A DNA stretch of 64,000 bases from Micropterix aruncella. Lineage: Eukaryota; Arthropoda; Insecta; Lepidoptera; Micropterigidae. Positions 33,127 to 43,989 of the stretch are shown piece after piece (position 1 is the first letter of the stretch; each line of letters opens with the position of its first letter). Where the stretch lies: positions 1,426,001 through 1,490,000 of the forward strand of contig OX155974.1 of NCBI GenBank assembly GCA_944548615.1, given 5' to 3'. The position numbers and the translations under genes were made by a program. Under the pieces are notes generated by a model. That model was not told the DNA's origin and did not search any database. It was given only the letters and a program-made list of their open reading frames with translations.

Positions 33127-33518
33127 TTGTTTTTACTGCACGTGATTTTTTTAGCGGGTTAATCAGTAAAACAAAGTAAGCAACAAAAAAAAACAAAAAA
33201 ATAAATATTTTTTTAATTACCGTTTCGTGTTTTTTTAATAGTGTAAAAAGCTATGATAACGATGCGATATCTAGCGGTAAGTAAAATGTCGCTATTATTG
33301 TTTATTTACGATATTTAAACCTACCGCTAGACGGCGCAGCTCACTGAAAATTTTCTCAAACCCTTATCTAACAGTTAATTTCTTCAAACTTTCAAATTAA
33401 AAAAAAAAACAAAAATCCGTTTTTAAAAAAAAACCTTCGTTTTTTTCTAGTTTCTTTATCAAAAGTTGCTTACCTCGTTTTACTGATTAACCCACTAAAA
33501 ATGCCGGTGCAGTAAAAC
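33127..33518. mobile_element. MITE copy in unit 3 (equivalent of 1851-2238)
   Basis: Same inverted ends. The interior matches the unit 2 copy better than unit 1 (GATGCGATATCTAGCGG, CTAGACGGCGCAGCTC). Confidence 0.7.
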
Positions 33519-33753
33519 CAACGGCGGATCCAGGGGGGGGGGGGGTCATTGGGGTCATGCCCCCCCCCCCCCCCCTGGGGCCTGGGCTGGGCATACGTCG
33601 ACCACTGATATTTTTTGTAAAATCTATTGATTGTATTTATTTTTTAAACTATTTGATTTGTATTTATTTTTGTAATTTTAGAGCCTCTCCTGGCTGGACC
33701 TCGACTATGTGACCCCCCCCCCCCCCCTGACTCGAAGGCTGGATCCGCCCTTG
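33519..33753. mobile_element. hAT-type MITE, 235 bp (unit 3 copy)
   Basis: Same insertion point and 8-bp AGTAAAAC duplication (33511-33518 and 33754-33761) as 24835-25064, so inherited by duplication rather than inserted twice. Differs mainly in the lengths of the G and C runs. Confidence 0.85.
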
Positions 33754-34381
33754 AGTAAAACCATCCTGTATATTAGTCGTAGTTTATATATCTATATTAG
33801 TTATAGGTTTAATATCTATCTTTTTCATAATGAGTTTGGGAACGTTTTTTTTTATTATTTTCTTTAAGAATTAATAAATAATTATGGTTATAATACTTTT
33901 ATTTTTAACGGTAAGATTCTTATTTTTTTTAATTAAGAATTAAGATTTCATCTCTTTTAATACTCTTTTTATTAATATCGTTATTATACTCCCTATAATT
34001 ATAGGGAGAGTGTCAAGTTACGTGTAATCGTAAGTGTTGAAATATTGAAATCGCGTGAGTGTGAATTATTGGTAGGTATACCTTAACAAAATCTATACAA
34101 ATAAAACAAAGTCGGGTTTGTTAGAACACTTATAACTCGAGAGCGGCTGCACCGATTTTCATGGTTTTTGATTTGTAGTATTTGTCTCCGTCCCGAATAG
34201 CAGAATAACTATTAAAAACAAAAATTGAAAAGTTGGCGAAAACTTACAGCTATTGGAAAAGTGGCCCTAAAATGCCCGTTCTCTTTGGTAATAGTACCTA
34301 ATATTAGTTGTAGTCAGTTAGCCTACTTACCAAAGTAATAGTAATTTTATAGTACAATGTATGTTTTTTTTTATTCTCTAT
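33754..34381. other. Unit-shared intergenic DNA, unit 2-like
   Basis: Matches 25065-25690 closely (CTTACCAAAGTAATAGTAAT) and unit 1 less well. Ends at the rearrangement junction at about 34382. No gene. Confidence 0.55.
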
Positions 34382-34876
34382 TGGTTTGTATACACTCATA
34401 ACAATGGTTTGTATACACTCATAACAATGTACACATGGTGTACATTGTTTAAACAAAGGCGCACATGGTGGTTTGTATACACTCATAACAATGGTTTCCT
34501 CCAATTCTATACATGCAATCTCTAAAACTCGTTCGACAGAGAGGCTCACAATATCACGTCTTTCTTTAAATTTCAAGCATTTCTTTGTAATTATTAAAGA
34601 GCCACCACGTATCAACCGAACTCTGTTAAATAAGCTGGCAATCTGATGGTTATTGGAACTGAAAATGATCTGATGGCTTTTGAGCCATGATTCTGATATA
34701 CATAGAATGTCGATATGATTACAGTTCAAGAACAATTCTAATTCTAGCTCTTTGCCTATTATCCCCTGAATATTCTGATGCACCAGATTTATACAATTTC
34801 TTGGCATATTTTCTTGAGTAATAACCACTGATGGGGATATCAGAGTATTTATATTATTAATTTTCTCTGAAGACAA
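34304..34876 (-). pseudogene. LINE ORF2 N-terminal fragment (endonuclease start)
   Basis: Keeps SSEKINNINTLISP, VHQNIQGIIGKE, CISESWLKSHQ and VYKPPCAP, then runs into the filler repeats and stops. The Glu codon (GAG) at the start is intact here, while unit 1 has a stop. The reverse transcriptase is absent. Confidence 0.8.
34382..34480. other. Rearrangement junction with templated filler repeats
   Basis: Intergenic DNA equivalent to about 2850 of unit 1 is joined to the inside of LINE ORF2 (equivalent of about 5645), a loss of about 2.8 kb. At the join GGTTTGTATACACTCATAAC occurs three times, with the inverted string TACACATGGTGTACATTGT between copies, as expected for polymerase theta-type end joining. 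Confidence 0.7.
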
Positions 34877-36775
34877 TTGTATTAAATTACCATTATTGCT
34901 ACTTAAGTTTTCATTTTCATTAATTACATAGCCAGAGTTTCGCTCTATTGTCTTAAAGTCTAATTTAAAGAATATGCAACATATTCTGAATTGTCATTAC
35001 TTAATGTCAAATCGTTTAACTGCTCATTAGTAGCAGTGGTGTTTGACAATGTTTTGCCTGAGTAATTCAAACAATATGATAGCCCATTTGCTAACTGTTT
35101 TTGCAAAAATTTGAAAGATAAACATTATCTATTGTGAAAGAGTAAAAATACTTATTAAAAGTATTTATGTCAAACAATTGGAATTTGTCATCATACAATG
35201 TCAACGTATGTAATTTATTATTTAGTTTATATCTAGACATATTTTCCATTTCGGGCAACAATTTACTATAAGGAAAAGCAAATAAGACAATTTTTTTCAC
35301 ATTTAACTGTGCCAATAATTCAAAATATTTTATTAATACATGTATATTTGCGTTTCCCCTTCTCCCAATAAAAATAATTAAAGTAGTGTCAGGACAATAA
35401 CAACTATTAACTATTTTTTCTAATATTTGAGTAAAACTGGCGCCGGGAAAGCAAGATTAGCTACCAGTTCTCCGGATGTTTGTAACATTAATTGGCCCAT
35501 ATTTTTACCTATTTCATCACTGTACATAATAACTTTGGTGTTATTTTCTTTGCTATCTTTATGTAATGTTTTTTGGGAAGTAAAATTACTAAGACTATCA
35601 TTCAACTCCACACCCTGGGTGTGCAATAGAGATATTGTAGTTCCATCTTCAACACTCTGGTTATTTACTTTATTTACAACCTGTTTGGTTGATTTTCCAG
35701 AATCTTCGTAGGACAAGTCAATTGCCATGACAGGAAGGCTGCTCATATTTGAGCAGGCAGAAACTGACGCTATGTCTGGAGCGCTAACGATCCGTTCCTC
35801 AAATAGCGACTGTGAATGTGCAGCCGTGGAATTCTGCTTCGTGCGCTCCATCTGTTCTATAGTATTATGTGCCTCTCTCAGCTTATTATTCAGCTCAGCG
35901 TTGTTTTGGAGAGTCGTCTCGAACTCAACGCGGCACTGGTCAAAGTTAGATACTATTGATTGAAAGTTACCCCTCTCCTGAATGATATTTTCAAGTTGTA
36001 AACTCATTTCTGCCATCTCTTTTTTGAGGTTGGAGTTCTTTTTAATCATTGCTAATACTCCCAACTCATTGTCAGCTCGTTCCTTTTGCAATTTCTCACT
36101 CTCAGTTTTATATATTTTCAATTGTTTTAAAGTTAATAAAAAATTACTGTTTAAGTCTTTATAGTGAACTTCTGCAGCTTCTAGGTCTTTTAAAACTGTT
36201 ACGTATTTATCGTTCAACTCCTCATAGCATGCCTCTGCGACTGCTCTTCTAGTCATCATGTTTAATTACTTCAAATTAGTACAGAGTAGAAAAATGCTGA
36301 CAATATTCAGTAATACGATAAGTCAAAAAAAATATTTAAAAAATCAGAACAAACAGAAATGATTAATTTGTGTATAGTCCCCGATTATTCGCCGACTTAT
36401 AAATTTTACAAATTATATTAAATATAAATTTTTTTTTTAGTACTTATTATTAGTTGTCTTATTATTGATTGTCTGGCAACGCCGTTTTACGGGCGTACAG
36501 GCGGCGCAGGCGGCGTTGTTTGGTGGGTAGGTACCGCTCGCAGGACGATATTTAAATTTGTGCACTGTTTCAGAAGTTTAAAACAATGTTTCTCACCCAA
36601 ATGTCCACTAATTTCAATAATGAATATTGCAAAATGAAGCCTATTTCTTAAATAAGTTGACGATTTCGTTAGATGTAAAGATATTGTAACTTCACTACTT
36701 TTTTTGTATTTAAAAGGAAGGAGCGACAATTTGACGTTTAAATAGCAGCAGCGTTGCCAGACCACCTGATTGCCA
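34460..36775 (-). mobile_element. CR1-like LINE, unit 3 copy, 3' half deleted
   Basis: Shares its 5' end (about 36775, before CATGATTTATTTCCTGACTG), 5' UTR, ORF1 and the start of ORF2 with the LINE at 3035-8551. It lacks the MITE in the 5' UTR and everything downstream of the early endonuclease. It is the same insertion inherited through the duplication. Confidence 0.85.
34990..36259 (-). pseudogene. LINE ORF1, frameshifted copy
   Basis: Corresponds to the 433-aa ORF1 at 6137-7438. The coiled-coil and linker are open from 36259 to 35420. A 1-base deletion near 35453 (GAAAGCAAGATT versus GAAAGCAATGATT) shifts the frame at the start of the SGNH-like domain, and a second 1-base loss in a T-run near 35100 breaks the C-terminus. 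Non-functional. Confidence 0.85.
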
Positions 36776-37430
36776 TGATTTATTTCCTGACTGCCAATAG
36801 AATAATATTTTTACTGCATATGTATGTATGTATTTGCATGCCAATTTGACTATAATACCGTTATTTGTGAGTCTTCTTGTGAGTGTCTTATCTCTTTAAC
36901 TATTTATGCAGTAAAAGGGAAATAATTTCCCTGCAGTAAAAGGGAAAAGTCTTTTGTTTAAAGTCTCAAGTTTTACACTTGAGAGGATAAATTTACTTAT
37001 TTTGATAATAATTCATAATTGTTGATAATATGACCAATAACCATGACCTAACTATTTAAATTATTTTTTAAATATAAAATACTTACTACTTTTTGTGACC
37101 TAAATATAAAAGTTAGACATATGCTGTCGCTGACTTTTTTGTAGGCATTATAAATTTCTACAACTTTTCTCTAGAACTTAATCATATATCTCGCATCGTT
37201 AAGGCAGCGTTAGTTAGAAACCTTTTCGTTCGACCGCTTATTCTCCGACTTACTTTGCAAATCCGACTACCACGAAAAAGTCTTTTTATTTTTCGGATTA
37301 ATAATAGCAAATGACACTCACAAATAACGTGGCTTTCTATTGGTAAAAGAATTTCCAAAATCGGTTCAGTAGATCCAGAGATTACTTCCTACAACGTCAC
37401 AAACTTTACCTCTTTATAATATTAGTATTA
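36776..37430 (+). repeat. Right part of the dispersed ACTAGCTGACC repeat
   Basis: From TGATTTATTTCCTGACTGCC to CTCTTTATAATATTAGTA, as in 25870-26520. The left part was lost in the 34382 rearrangement. Confidence 0.6.
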
Positions 37431-38039
37431 TCATTGATTTTATAGTGTAATAACTATAAAATCACTATAAAATCAATGGTATTATAGATACCGCTTCACA
37501 ATACACTATAAAATCAATGGTATTATAGATACCGCTTCACCTAATAAAGCGACATTTTCTGAAAAATATTATGATAGGTGTTAGTGGATTTATTATTATT
37601 AATATAAATAGTGTTTTTGCATTATTTGGTGTATTTTCATATTAATACGCCATACGCCAACTAATAATTTGAATTTCTTCTGCCACTCAGTTCAACGAAT
37701 GAGTTCAGACACTTCCTCCTATCCCATTCCTAGGCGACTGTATATTTTTACGATCTTTAAGTGGAAACTTTTAACTGGCATTGTTGTCTATAAATAAAAT
37801 TTAGATATTTCTCCTGTAATAGCTGTAAGTTTTCTTAATAATAATAAAATAAAAAAATAAAATTAATATTGGTAACCGTTTCTCTTGTTTTAATATTTTT
37901 AAGACGTTTTCGAGGGTAGAATTGAACAGTTTTGGGGAGATAGCATTCTCCAATGTTACGGTTTCATCCACCGGCTTTTTGGCAGTGGTGAATTGTCTCA
38001 AAGGCGAACCTGTCACCCTAAGTAGTCATGACGATATTG
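37431..38039. other. Unit-shared intergenic DNA with local duplications
   Basis: Near 37432-37545 the strings ACTATAAAATCAATGGTATT and AGATACCGCTTCAC are duplicated in tandem with an inverted ATTGATTTTATAGTG in front. The rest matches 9121-9590. No gene. Confidence 0.5.
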
Positions 38040-38645
38040 ATCTATCTTTCAGCCTGGATGAACGTAGGGACTTAAGGACGAAACAGTCCACCGTCTAGCT
38101 ACCCCATCACACCCGTACGAAGACAACGCCTTATCGCGATACAATAAAAATGATCCGAGCGTGCCAACCATGCGCCTTTACTACCAGTTATGGCCGGATT
38201 TATCCGTACTCACGACTCCGTACACCAGTCGTGGCCCGGGGTACAGAGTCCTTTCCGGGGTAGACTCTAATTTGAGGAGGCTACTGGATATGAGCTGAAC
38301 CGTGTGTTAAGTCGACCTCAAAGAATGAGGTTGGGTCCTATTGGCCCGATAGGCGCGCACAGCTGGCTGCTTAGGTGCCTGTAAAATAAGCGTAGAGTAT
38401 GAAATAGGCGCGATCTTTGATTTTTCCGGGGTATTTTTTGACAACGGGAAGCGATCGAATCGCATTCCTGCGAGGGGAAAAATCCTCCATTGAGGCAAAA
38501 CTGAGCGATTATGAGCGTATCGACTAAGACGCAGCAGTTAAAGAGTATTTTAGGCGTTTATCCAACCTATTTTAAAGTTGTAATTTTTTATAGGCTCACT
38601 CGAAAATTTTCTATTACATTTTCGTCGTGTCCAATTGACGGCTAA
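38040..38645. repeat. GC-rich dispersed repeat (unit 3 copy)
   Basis: Near-identical to 9591-10130 (CGTCTAGCTACCCCATCACA, ACAACGCCTTATCGCGATAC). Member of the 670-bp family. No gene. Confidence 0.6.
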
Positions 38646-38792
38646 AGACCGATATAAGATACAGTGAGTGTTGTGTGCAAGACGGATTTTCAAAGTTCGC
38701 GCGCTCCGAGCCCGGCCCCCCACCACCGTTATAACCTACGCAGTGGCGGCAGCGGTATGCGGCCTACCCGCAAAACAACGTATTGACAGCTC
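38646..38792. other. Short unshared GC-rich stretch
   Basis: Not matched elsewhere in the window; no ORF recognised. Confidence 0.35.
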
Positions 38793-38885
38793 TTCAGTCT
38801 ACCCTAGACAACGGCGGCTGCAACGTCACCGAAACGTCAGGTGCTACAAATTTCACGCGGTAAATTCGTTTTCTATCCTATTTAT
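38793..38885. mobile_element. One arm of the 197-bp foldback element
   Basis: Equals the right half of 12852-13048 (GTCTACCCTAGACAACGGCG through CTATCCTATTTATAA) without the left arm, and joins directly to ACGATGAACATCCATGTGAA. A deletion has removed the other arm. Confidence 0.65.
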
Positions 38886-39180
38886 AACGATGAACATCCA
38901 TGTGAAGTTCCAACTTTTAACAAACTAAGGTACCGACGTCCATTTATAGTGATTTTATACGACATGAAATAATAGCGACAGACAGTACCAGACACGGACA
39001 TTGCACCACATATCATTTGGCTTGGAGGACGTTTCCACAGTTGGTTGTATTTATATTTGCTCAACTCTTTTGGCCATTGGGAAGAGATCACTTGTAGACA
39101 CAAGTGATCACACACATTCAGGTAGATACTTACTAGATACTGTCTAATTCTTATGTTTTCAGACGAAAATCAGTTGTTTC
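38886..39180. other. Unit-shared block, right limit of homology
   Basis: Matches 13050-13320 and 28175-28437. Homology to the other units ends near 39180. Confidence 0.5.
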
Positions 39181-39199
39181 TGAGCTTTCTCCCCTTGCA

Positions 39200-39885
39200 C
39201 AGCTAGACATATTTTAGCTGGCTGCAAGGTGGCCTTGAATCAAGGACGGTACACTTATCGCCATGACAAAGTCCTTGCTGTTATTCGCGATGTAATTAGC
39301 CTCTCAGTGGCTCGTGCCAACAAGGGTTCCACAGTATCCTCCAAACCCCCAATACATGTTTGTGCGGGTTGGCTCTAAAGGCAAAAAACTCTCACTGCAA
39401 AACCTTTCTCAATAATCGAGAAAGCTTCAGATTGGATTATGGAGGTCGATTCGGTCTCTCAGCAGTATACATTCCCTGAAAGTCTCGCATGCACAGCCCT
39501 CCGTCCAGATATAACTCTTTACTCTCTATTTCGGAAGATGGTCCTTATCGTAGAATTAACTGTTTCATGGGAATCAAATATCCCAAAACACCACGAGTAC
39601 AAATTAAATAAATACCATGATCTCGCAAATGCCGTCACCCGGAACGGCTTCACTGTTCACCTTCACGCGGTGGAAGTTGGCGCTCGTGGCCTGCCAGCTA
39701 AATCTCTGATTCACCTTTTTAAAGATCTTGGTCTCTCCAGGAAAATAATCAACTCCTTCTTAGAAAAATTTTCTAAAACCGCGATTTCCGCATCTCAAAT
39801 TCTATCCACCGTTCACCTCCCAGAAGTGTAATAATTATATATGATGGGCCCGATTTTTGGTCGGTGAATTCCATGGCAGCTCCGT
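39200..39885 (+). pseudogene. Retrotransposon fragment with probable restriction-like endonuclease domain
   Basis: Translation gives GRYTYRHDKVLAVIRDVI, then LRPDITLYS, LIVELTVSWESN, HEYKLNKYHDLAN and VEVGARGLPAKSL. A PD, an E-x-T and a Lys in this spacing fit a PD-(D/E)xK nuclease such as that downstream of the reverse transcriptase in RLE-type LINEs (R2-like groups). No reverse transcriptase part is present. A stop after CAGWL and a ~70-bp deletion near 39805 relative to the copy at 46836-47420 show it is dead. The shared 3' end reads GGTGAATTCCATGGCAGCTC. The exact clade is not established. Confidence 0.55.
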
Positions 39886-39949
39886 TTGTATTTTTATTTA
39901 TTCATACTCAGACTAAGTCGAGGTTTCCATGCAGGTTTATTTTTTATTT

Positions 39950-40370
39950 ATTTTAATTTTCGGGAAAAATACAGCGCTTCATTAATTATGACTATAATTA
40001 TCTTGTTTCGCTGGCCAATTACAGTGTTTCGCTGGCCGACTAATTGTTTCCTATATTATTTTCTTATAATGTAAATCAAAAATTGCATCGCACTAAATTA
40101 AATTAAATTACTATCGAGCTATTTCAACGATAGAAAGGGGAGAGGTATTCAAACTATAGTCTTTGCTATTCTCATTTTCGATCTGTGTGTTTTGAAGAAT
40201 TTGTATGTGTATATTATATACTCACTTCCTAGACGCCTAGTGAGCTAAGGACAGCCTCGTTGAATTTAGGTTGGTTCAGGTAAAAAATGACTATTATATG
40301 TGGTCATCAAGTGGTGAATAACAGAGTTTTGGGCGTAACTAGTGTTCACATGAGAGATTTGGACCAAGCT
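39950..40370 (-). repeat. Inverted copy of LINE 3' end
   Basis: Reverse complement of 42700-43140 (shared CGGCCAGCGAAACACTG, CCTAGACGCCTAGTGAGC and AACAGAGTTTTGGGCGTAAC, allowing mismatches). It lies head-to-head against the reverse transcriptase fragment at 40370-40492 and forms a large inverted repeat around the composite locus. Confidence 0.65.
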
Positions 40371-40492
40371 GTAGCGGTTGGTGGTTTCAGGTCTAACTTC
40401 ACGACAGTCCCTTCTGGAGTTCCGCGGGGCTCTCATTTGGGTCCTTTACTGTTTAACGCTTATATATTTGACATTGGCTTATGCTTCACCAA

Positions 40493-41991
40493 GTGAAAGC
40501 GAGACTCCAGGGCCTGCAACGCTTAGCGTGTGTAGCAGCCACTGGATGTATGAGAACCACACCATCGGCCGCACTAGAGTACCTCCTAAACATGAGACCT
40601 CTGGATCTTGTCAACCAAGAGGAGGCTAAGGCAGCCGCTCTAAGGCTAAGAGCAAATGGACTGTGGAAACAAAACACAGAAACACCACACTCAAAAGTTC
40701 TGAAACGGGTTCTAGAAGAAATACCTCTTCTGGACGCACCCATGGACAGAATAATATGCCATCATGTCTTTGATCGTAGATACAATATCCAACTCATTGC
40801 AGAACCAGCAGATCACTCTGGTACAAATGAAGTAAGGATATACACAGATGGCTCCAAAACCACTCAAGGTACCTACCGGAGCCGGCGTCTTCTCAAATGA
40901 TCTAAACATCAAAATATCAACTACCCTAGGCAACTTAAATACGATCTTCCAAGCAGAATGCATCGGCATCACCAGAGCAGCACAGGCAGTTGCAGCCAAA
41001 GATGTCGGAGACCTAAGCTTGAAATTTGTCTCCGACAGTGCCTCCGTGCTACAAGCGCTAGCAAAAATACTATAACCTCTGTCCTTGTACTGGAATGCCA
41101 CAATGCGCTTCAATCCATTGCAAGGTCAAATAGAGTGACCCTGCAATGGATTAAGGGGCACAGCGACTCACTGGGCAACGACGCGGCAGACGAACTGGCC
41201 AAAAGGGGATCAAAGGAAATAGTACCACAGATCAAATGAAGACCACATTTTAGGGCAATTTAGTGCCATTAGCTTTTTACTAAAACTTGTATATTTGTAA
41301 GCAACCAAGAAATCAAGCAAACTTGATTGTAATATTGGAGTCCTGTCCACCCTAGAACGGGCTAGTCCCAGTTGGGTGACAGAAACAAATAAGCAAAAGG
41401 TTAAGGTTTTGCCATTCGGTTCCTGTTATTTTTATAAGCTAATCAATGTTTCATAGTAATTAATTCTTAAATAAATACATAAATAAATAAGTATATGGAC
41501 CGGAACCCTCGATGCCCATACCCCAGGCCCAAATAAAAACATGGCTACGCAGAAACACCGACGAAACCCACCTTAAAGAATGGGAAAAAAACGCAGGATG
41601 CAGGCAAACAAAGAACGCGGTTCCGGAAGCGCCTAAAAAACTTGCCCGCAACCTCTCCAGTTTAATAAGAGACAAAATCCGTAAAGTCATAGGTACGATG
41701 ACAGGTCACTGTCCCCTAAACAAACACCTGGTTACCATAGGTGTGACAGACAGCCCTCTATGCAGAGGATGCATGGAGGAAGAAGAAACGCCACAGCATG
41801 TGCTCATGGAATACAGGAGCGTGGCAGAGCAACGGGCAAGAATACTACAATCTCCAGCATCTGTCCCGGAGGCCTGTAGCAACCTAAACAGGCTGCTAAC
41901 CTTCTGGACAGCCTGGGTTGGCTGGAGTAACATAAATAGAAACATGAGCCACGCACAACGGCCCAATCAAGAGGCCAAGTGCGGGAAATAG
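40493..41991 (+). pseudogene. LINE ORF2 C-terminus: RNase H + cysteine-rich tail, frame-broken
   Basis: All four RNase H acidic/His signatures can be seen across frames: VRIYTDGSK (Asp), FQAECIGI (Glu), VSDSASVLQAL (Asp) and QWIKGHSDSLGNDAADELA (His, Asp). Frames change near 40870 and near 41070. After the small insertion the tail resumes at 41512-41991 with GTMTGHCPLNKHL, DSPLCRGCMEE and ETPQHVLMEY, the conserved CCHC-like end of RNase H-containing LINEs. Degrades the RNA of the RNA:DNA hybrid in intact relatives. Here inactive. Confidence 0.85.
41236..41490 (+). repeat. ~245-bp non-coding retroposon inside the RNase H LINE
   Basis: Starts about TGAAGACCACATTTTAGGG and ends in an A-rich AAATAAATACATAAATAAAT tail. 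It separates two parts of the LINE protein that are contiguous in relatives. A reverse-complement copy lies at 43745-43989. No A/B boxes were found, so SINE or LINE 3' UTR origin is open. Confidence 0.6.
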
Positions 41992-42730
41992 CCCAAGAAA
42001 ACTAACTAACTAACTATGCTTCACCAAAGGACGCGGATGATCACGCGGATAATCTCAAAGTTTATGCTCAAGTGGATAGCATGGCCGATTGTTTCCATAT
42101 TCAGACAGATATTGACCGACTCTTTGATTATTGCGTAAAAAATAAGCTCATTTTAAATGCTCCCAAATGTAATAGCATTACATTCAGTTGCAAAAAGGAA
42201 AGCATCAATTTCAAATATCGCGTAAATGGTGAATGCATCCCTGAAGTTCAGTGCATTCGAGATCTTGGGGTACAACTGTATCAAAAGCTGACGTTCGACC
42301 AAAACATCAACAATATTGTTAGCAATGCGTTGAGGACTCTGGGTTTTGTTAATAGAATATGTAAACCATTCTCGAACATTAACATATTTGAAACTCTTTA
42401 CTTTTCCTATGTTCGTAGCACCTTAGAGTTCGCATCTCAGATTTGGAATCCGCAATATGGCGTGTATAAAAATAGGGCGGAGGGCGTCCAAAGACGTTTT
42501 ATTAGATACCTGGACTATCGTGAGCACTTGGGACTTGGAACTTACGAAAGCAGGCTGAACTATTTCAGAATGTGTTCACTGGAAGACCGCCGCACAGTGG
42601 CCCGACATTATTGCATAAAATAATTCATAACAAAATTGATAGCCCTCATTTGGTAAAGAAACTGTCGTTGTTGGTTCCGCCACGAAGGGTTCGCTCTCCT
42701 CGTAGGTACGTTCGAAATCCCTCGTGTTAA

Positions 42731-43154
42731 CACTACATAGTTACGCCCAAAACTCTGTTATGCACCGCTTGATGACCACCTACAATAGTCGATTCGAAGA
42801 TATCGACATTTTTTACTTGAATCAACCTAAATTCAGCGAGGCTGTCCTTAGCTCACTAGGCGTCTAGGAAGTGATTACATAGTGAGTATACAAATTGTTT
42901 CAAAACACTCAGAGCGAAAATTAGAACAGCAAAGAGTATAATTTTAATACCTATATCCTACATATATCTCATCCCTCTCCTTTCCTATCCTTGCAATAGT
43001 TCGATTGTAATTTAATTTAATTTAGTGCAATGCAAGTTTTGATTTACCGTATAAGAAAATAATGTAGGAAACAATTAATCGGCCAGCGAAACACTGTATT
43101 AGAATAATTAGTAATAATTAATGAAGAGCTGTATGTTTCCCGAAAAAAAAAAAA
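42731..43154 (+). repeat. LINE 3' UTR, partner of the inverted copy at 39950-40370
   Basis: Continues from the reverse transcriptase fragment (CCACGAAGGGTTCGCTCTCC onwards), AT-rich at the end. No separate gene. Confidence 0.55.
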
Positions 43155-43737
43155 TACGTGTGGCACTCGAGGACTGCCGCGGTAAAGCTATTGCATAGCA
43201 TTTTTAACAACTTATGCAATTATAATTATTTATTTATTTTATTTTTCTGATATCAGATAACTGCGCTCTATCGGAAAACGTTGAAATTGTTCCGAATCAT
43301 TTGCGGCTGCGGAAGCAAATGATTCGGAATAATTTAAACGTCTTCCGATAGAGCGCCGCGCACGAATTTTTTATTCGATAAAGCAAAAAAACCGGATTAT
43401 TCGAAAAAAATCGTAGATAAAAAGATAGATAATTAAATTATCTTTAAAATCGTGCAGGTTTCATACTCCAGATAGTATTTGCGTAGTAGTCGTTTTTGTG
43501 TTCGGTTAGACCTAATTTCACAAATTAATTACACTATGTAATATAAACAAAATTTAAAATATTCAAAGCTAAGAATATTAAGAAAATGTTCTTGTTTAAC
43601 ATATATTTTTTTCGAATCGTAAGTAGTACTCGTTTAGACGTAATTATCAGTTTAAAATCATTAATTTTCGTTAAGAAATTTCTTCATTCGGTCGCCGCGC
43701 TGGCCTAGGCCCGCGATAAAAGCTATGCAATAGCTTA
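43155..43737. mobile_element. Palindrome-centred MITE, copy D (inverted)
   Basis: From TACGTGTGGCACTCGAGG to CGATAAAAGCTATGCAATAG, 583 bp, with the central CTATCGGAAAACG / CGTCTTCCGATAG hairpin. Preceded by a long A-run. No ORF. Confidence 0.75.
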
Positions 43738-43744
43738 AAAATGT

Positions 43745-43989
43745 TTTTTTTTTATTTAAGAATTAATTACTATAAAATATTGATTAGCTTACAAAAATAA
43801 CAGGAACCGAATGGCAAAACCTTAAAGTTTTGCTTATTTGTTTCTGTCACCCAACTGGGACTAGCCCGTTCTATGGTGGACAGGACTCTAATATTACAAT
43901 CAAGTTTGCTTGATTGTTTGATTGCTTACAAATGTACAAATTTTAGTAAAAAGCTAATAACACTAAAGTGCCCTAAAATGTGGTCTTCA
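43745..43989 (-). repeat. ~245-bp non-coding retroposon, second copy
   Basis: Reverse complement of 41236-41490 (shared AACCTTAAAGTTTTGC region and CCCTAAAATGTGGTCTTCA). Its A-rich 3' end points left. Confidence 0.65.

Larger units (their letters stand above)
40493..42014 (+). mobile_element. 5'-truncated RNase H-bearing LINE, 13-bp target duplication
   Basis: The duplication TATGCTTCACCAA lies at 40480-40492 and 42015-42027. The element is a 3' fragment of ORF2 carrying RNase H and a C-terminal domain, and ends in a TAAC-tetramer tail (about 42001-42014). Long TSD and simple-repeat tail fit target-primed insertion of an I/LOA/R1-group element. It is itself interrupted at about 41236-41500 by a small repeat. 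Confidence 0.85.
40370..42730 (+). pseudogene. Jockey-like reverse transcriptase fragment split by another LINE
   Basis: The upstream piece carries VPSGVPRGSHLGPLLFNAYI (reverse transcriptase motif B). The protein resumes after the insertion (42015 on) with NLKVYAQVDSMADC, NKLILNAPKCNSITF, IRDLGVQLYQKLTF and CSLEDRRTVARHY. The FADD site is replaced by a diverged DHADNLKVYAQVD. The open part is 42072-42623. A 3' UTR follows to about 43140. 5'-truncated, interrupted, dead. Confidence 0.8.

Noticed and set aside
41512..41991. Independent host gene with a Cys-rich domain
   Set aside because: The sequence is the known C-terminal tail that follows RNase H in LINEs and lies inside an element with clear target duplications.
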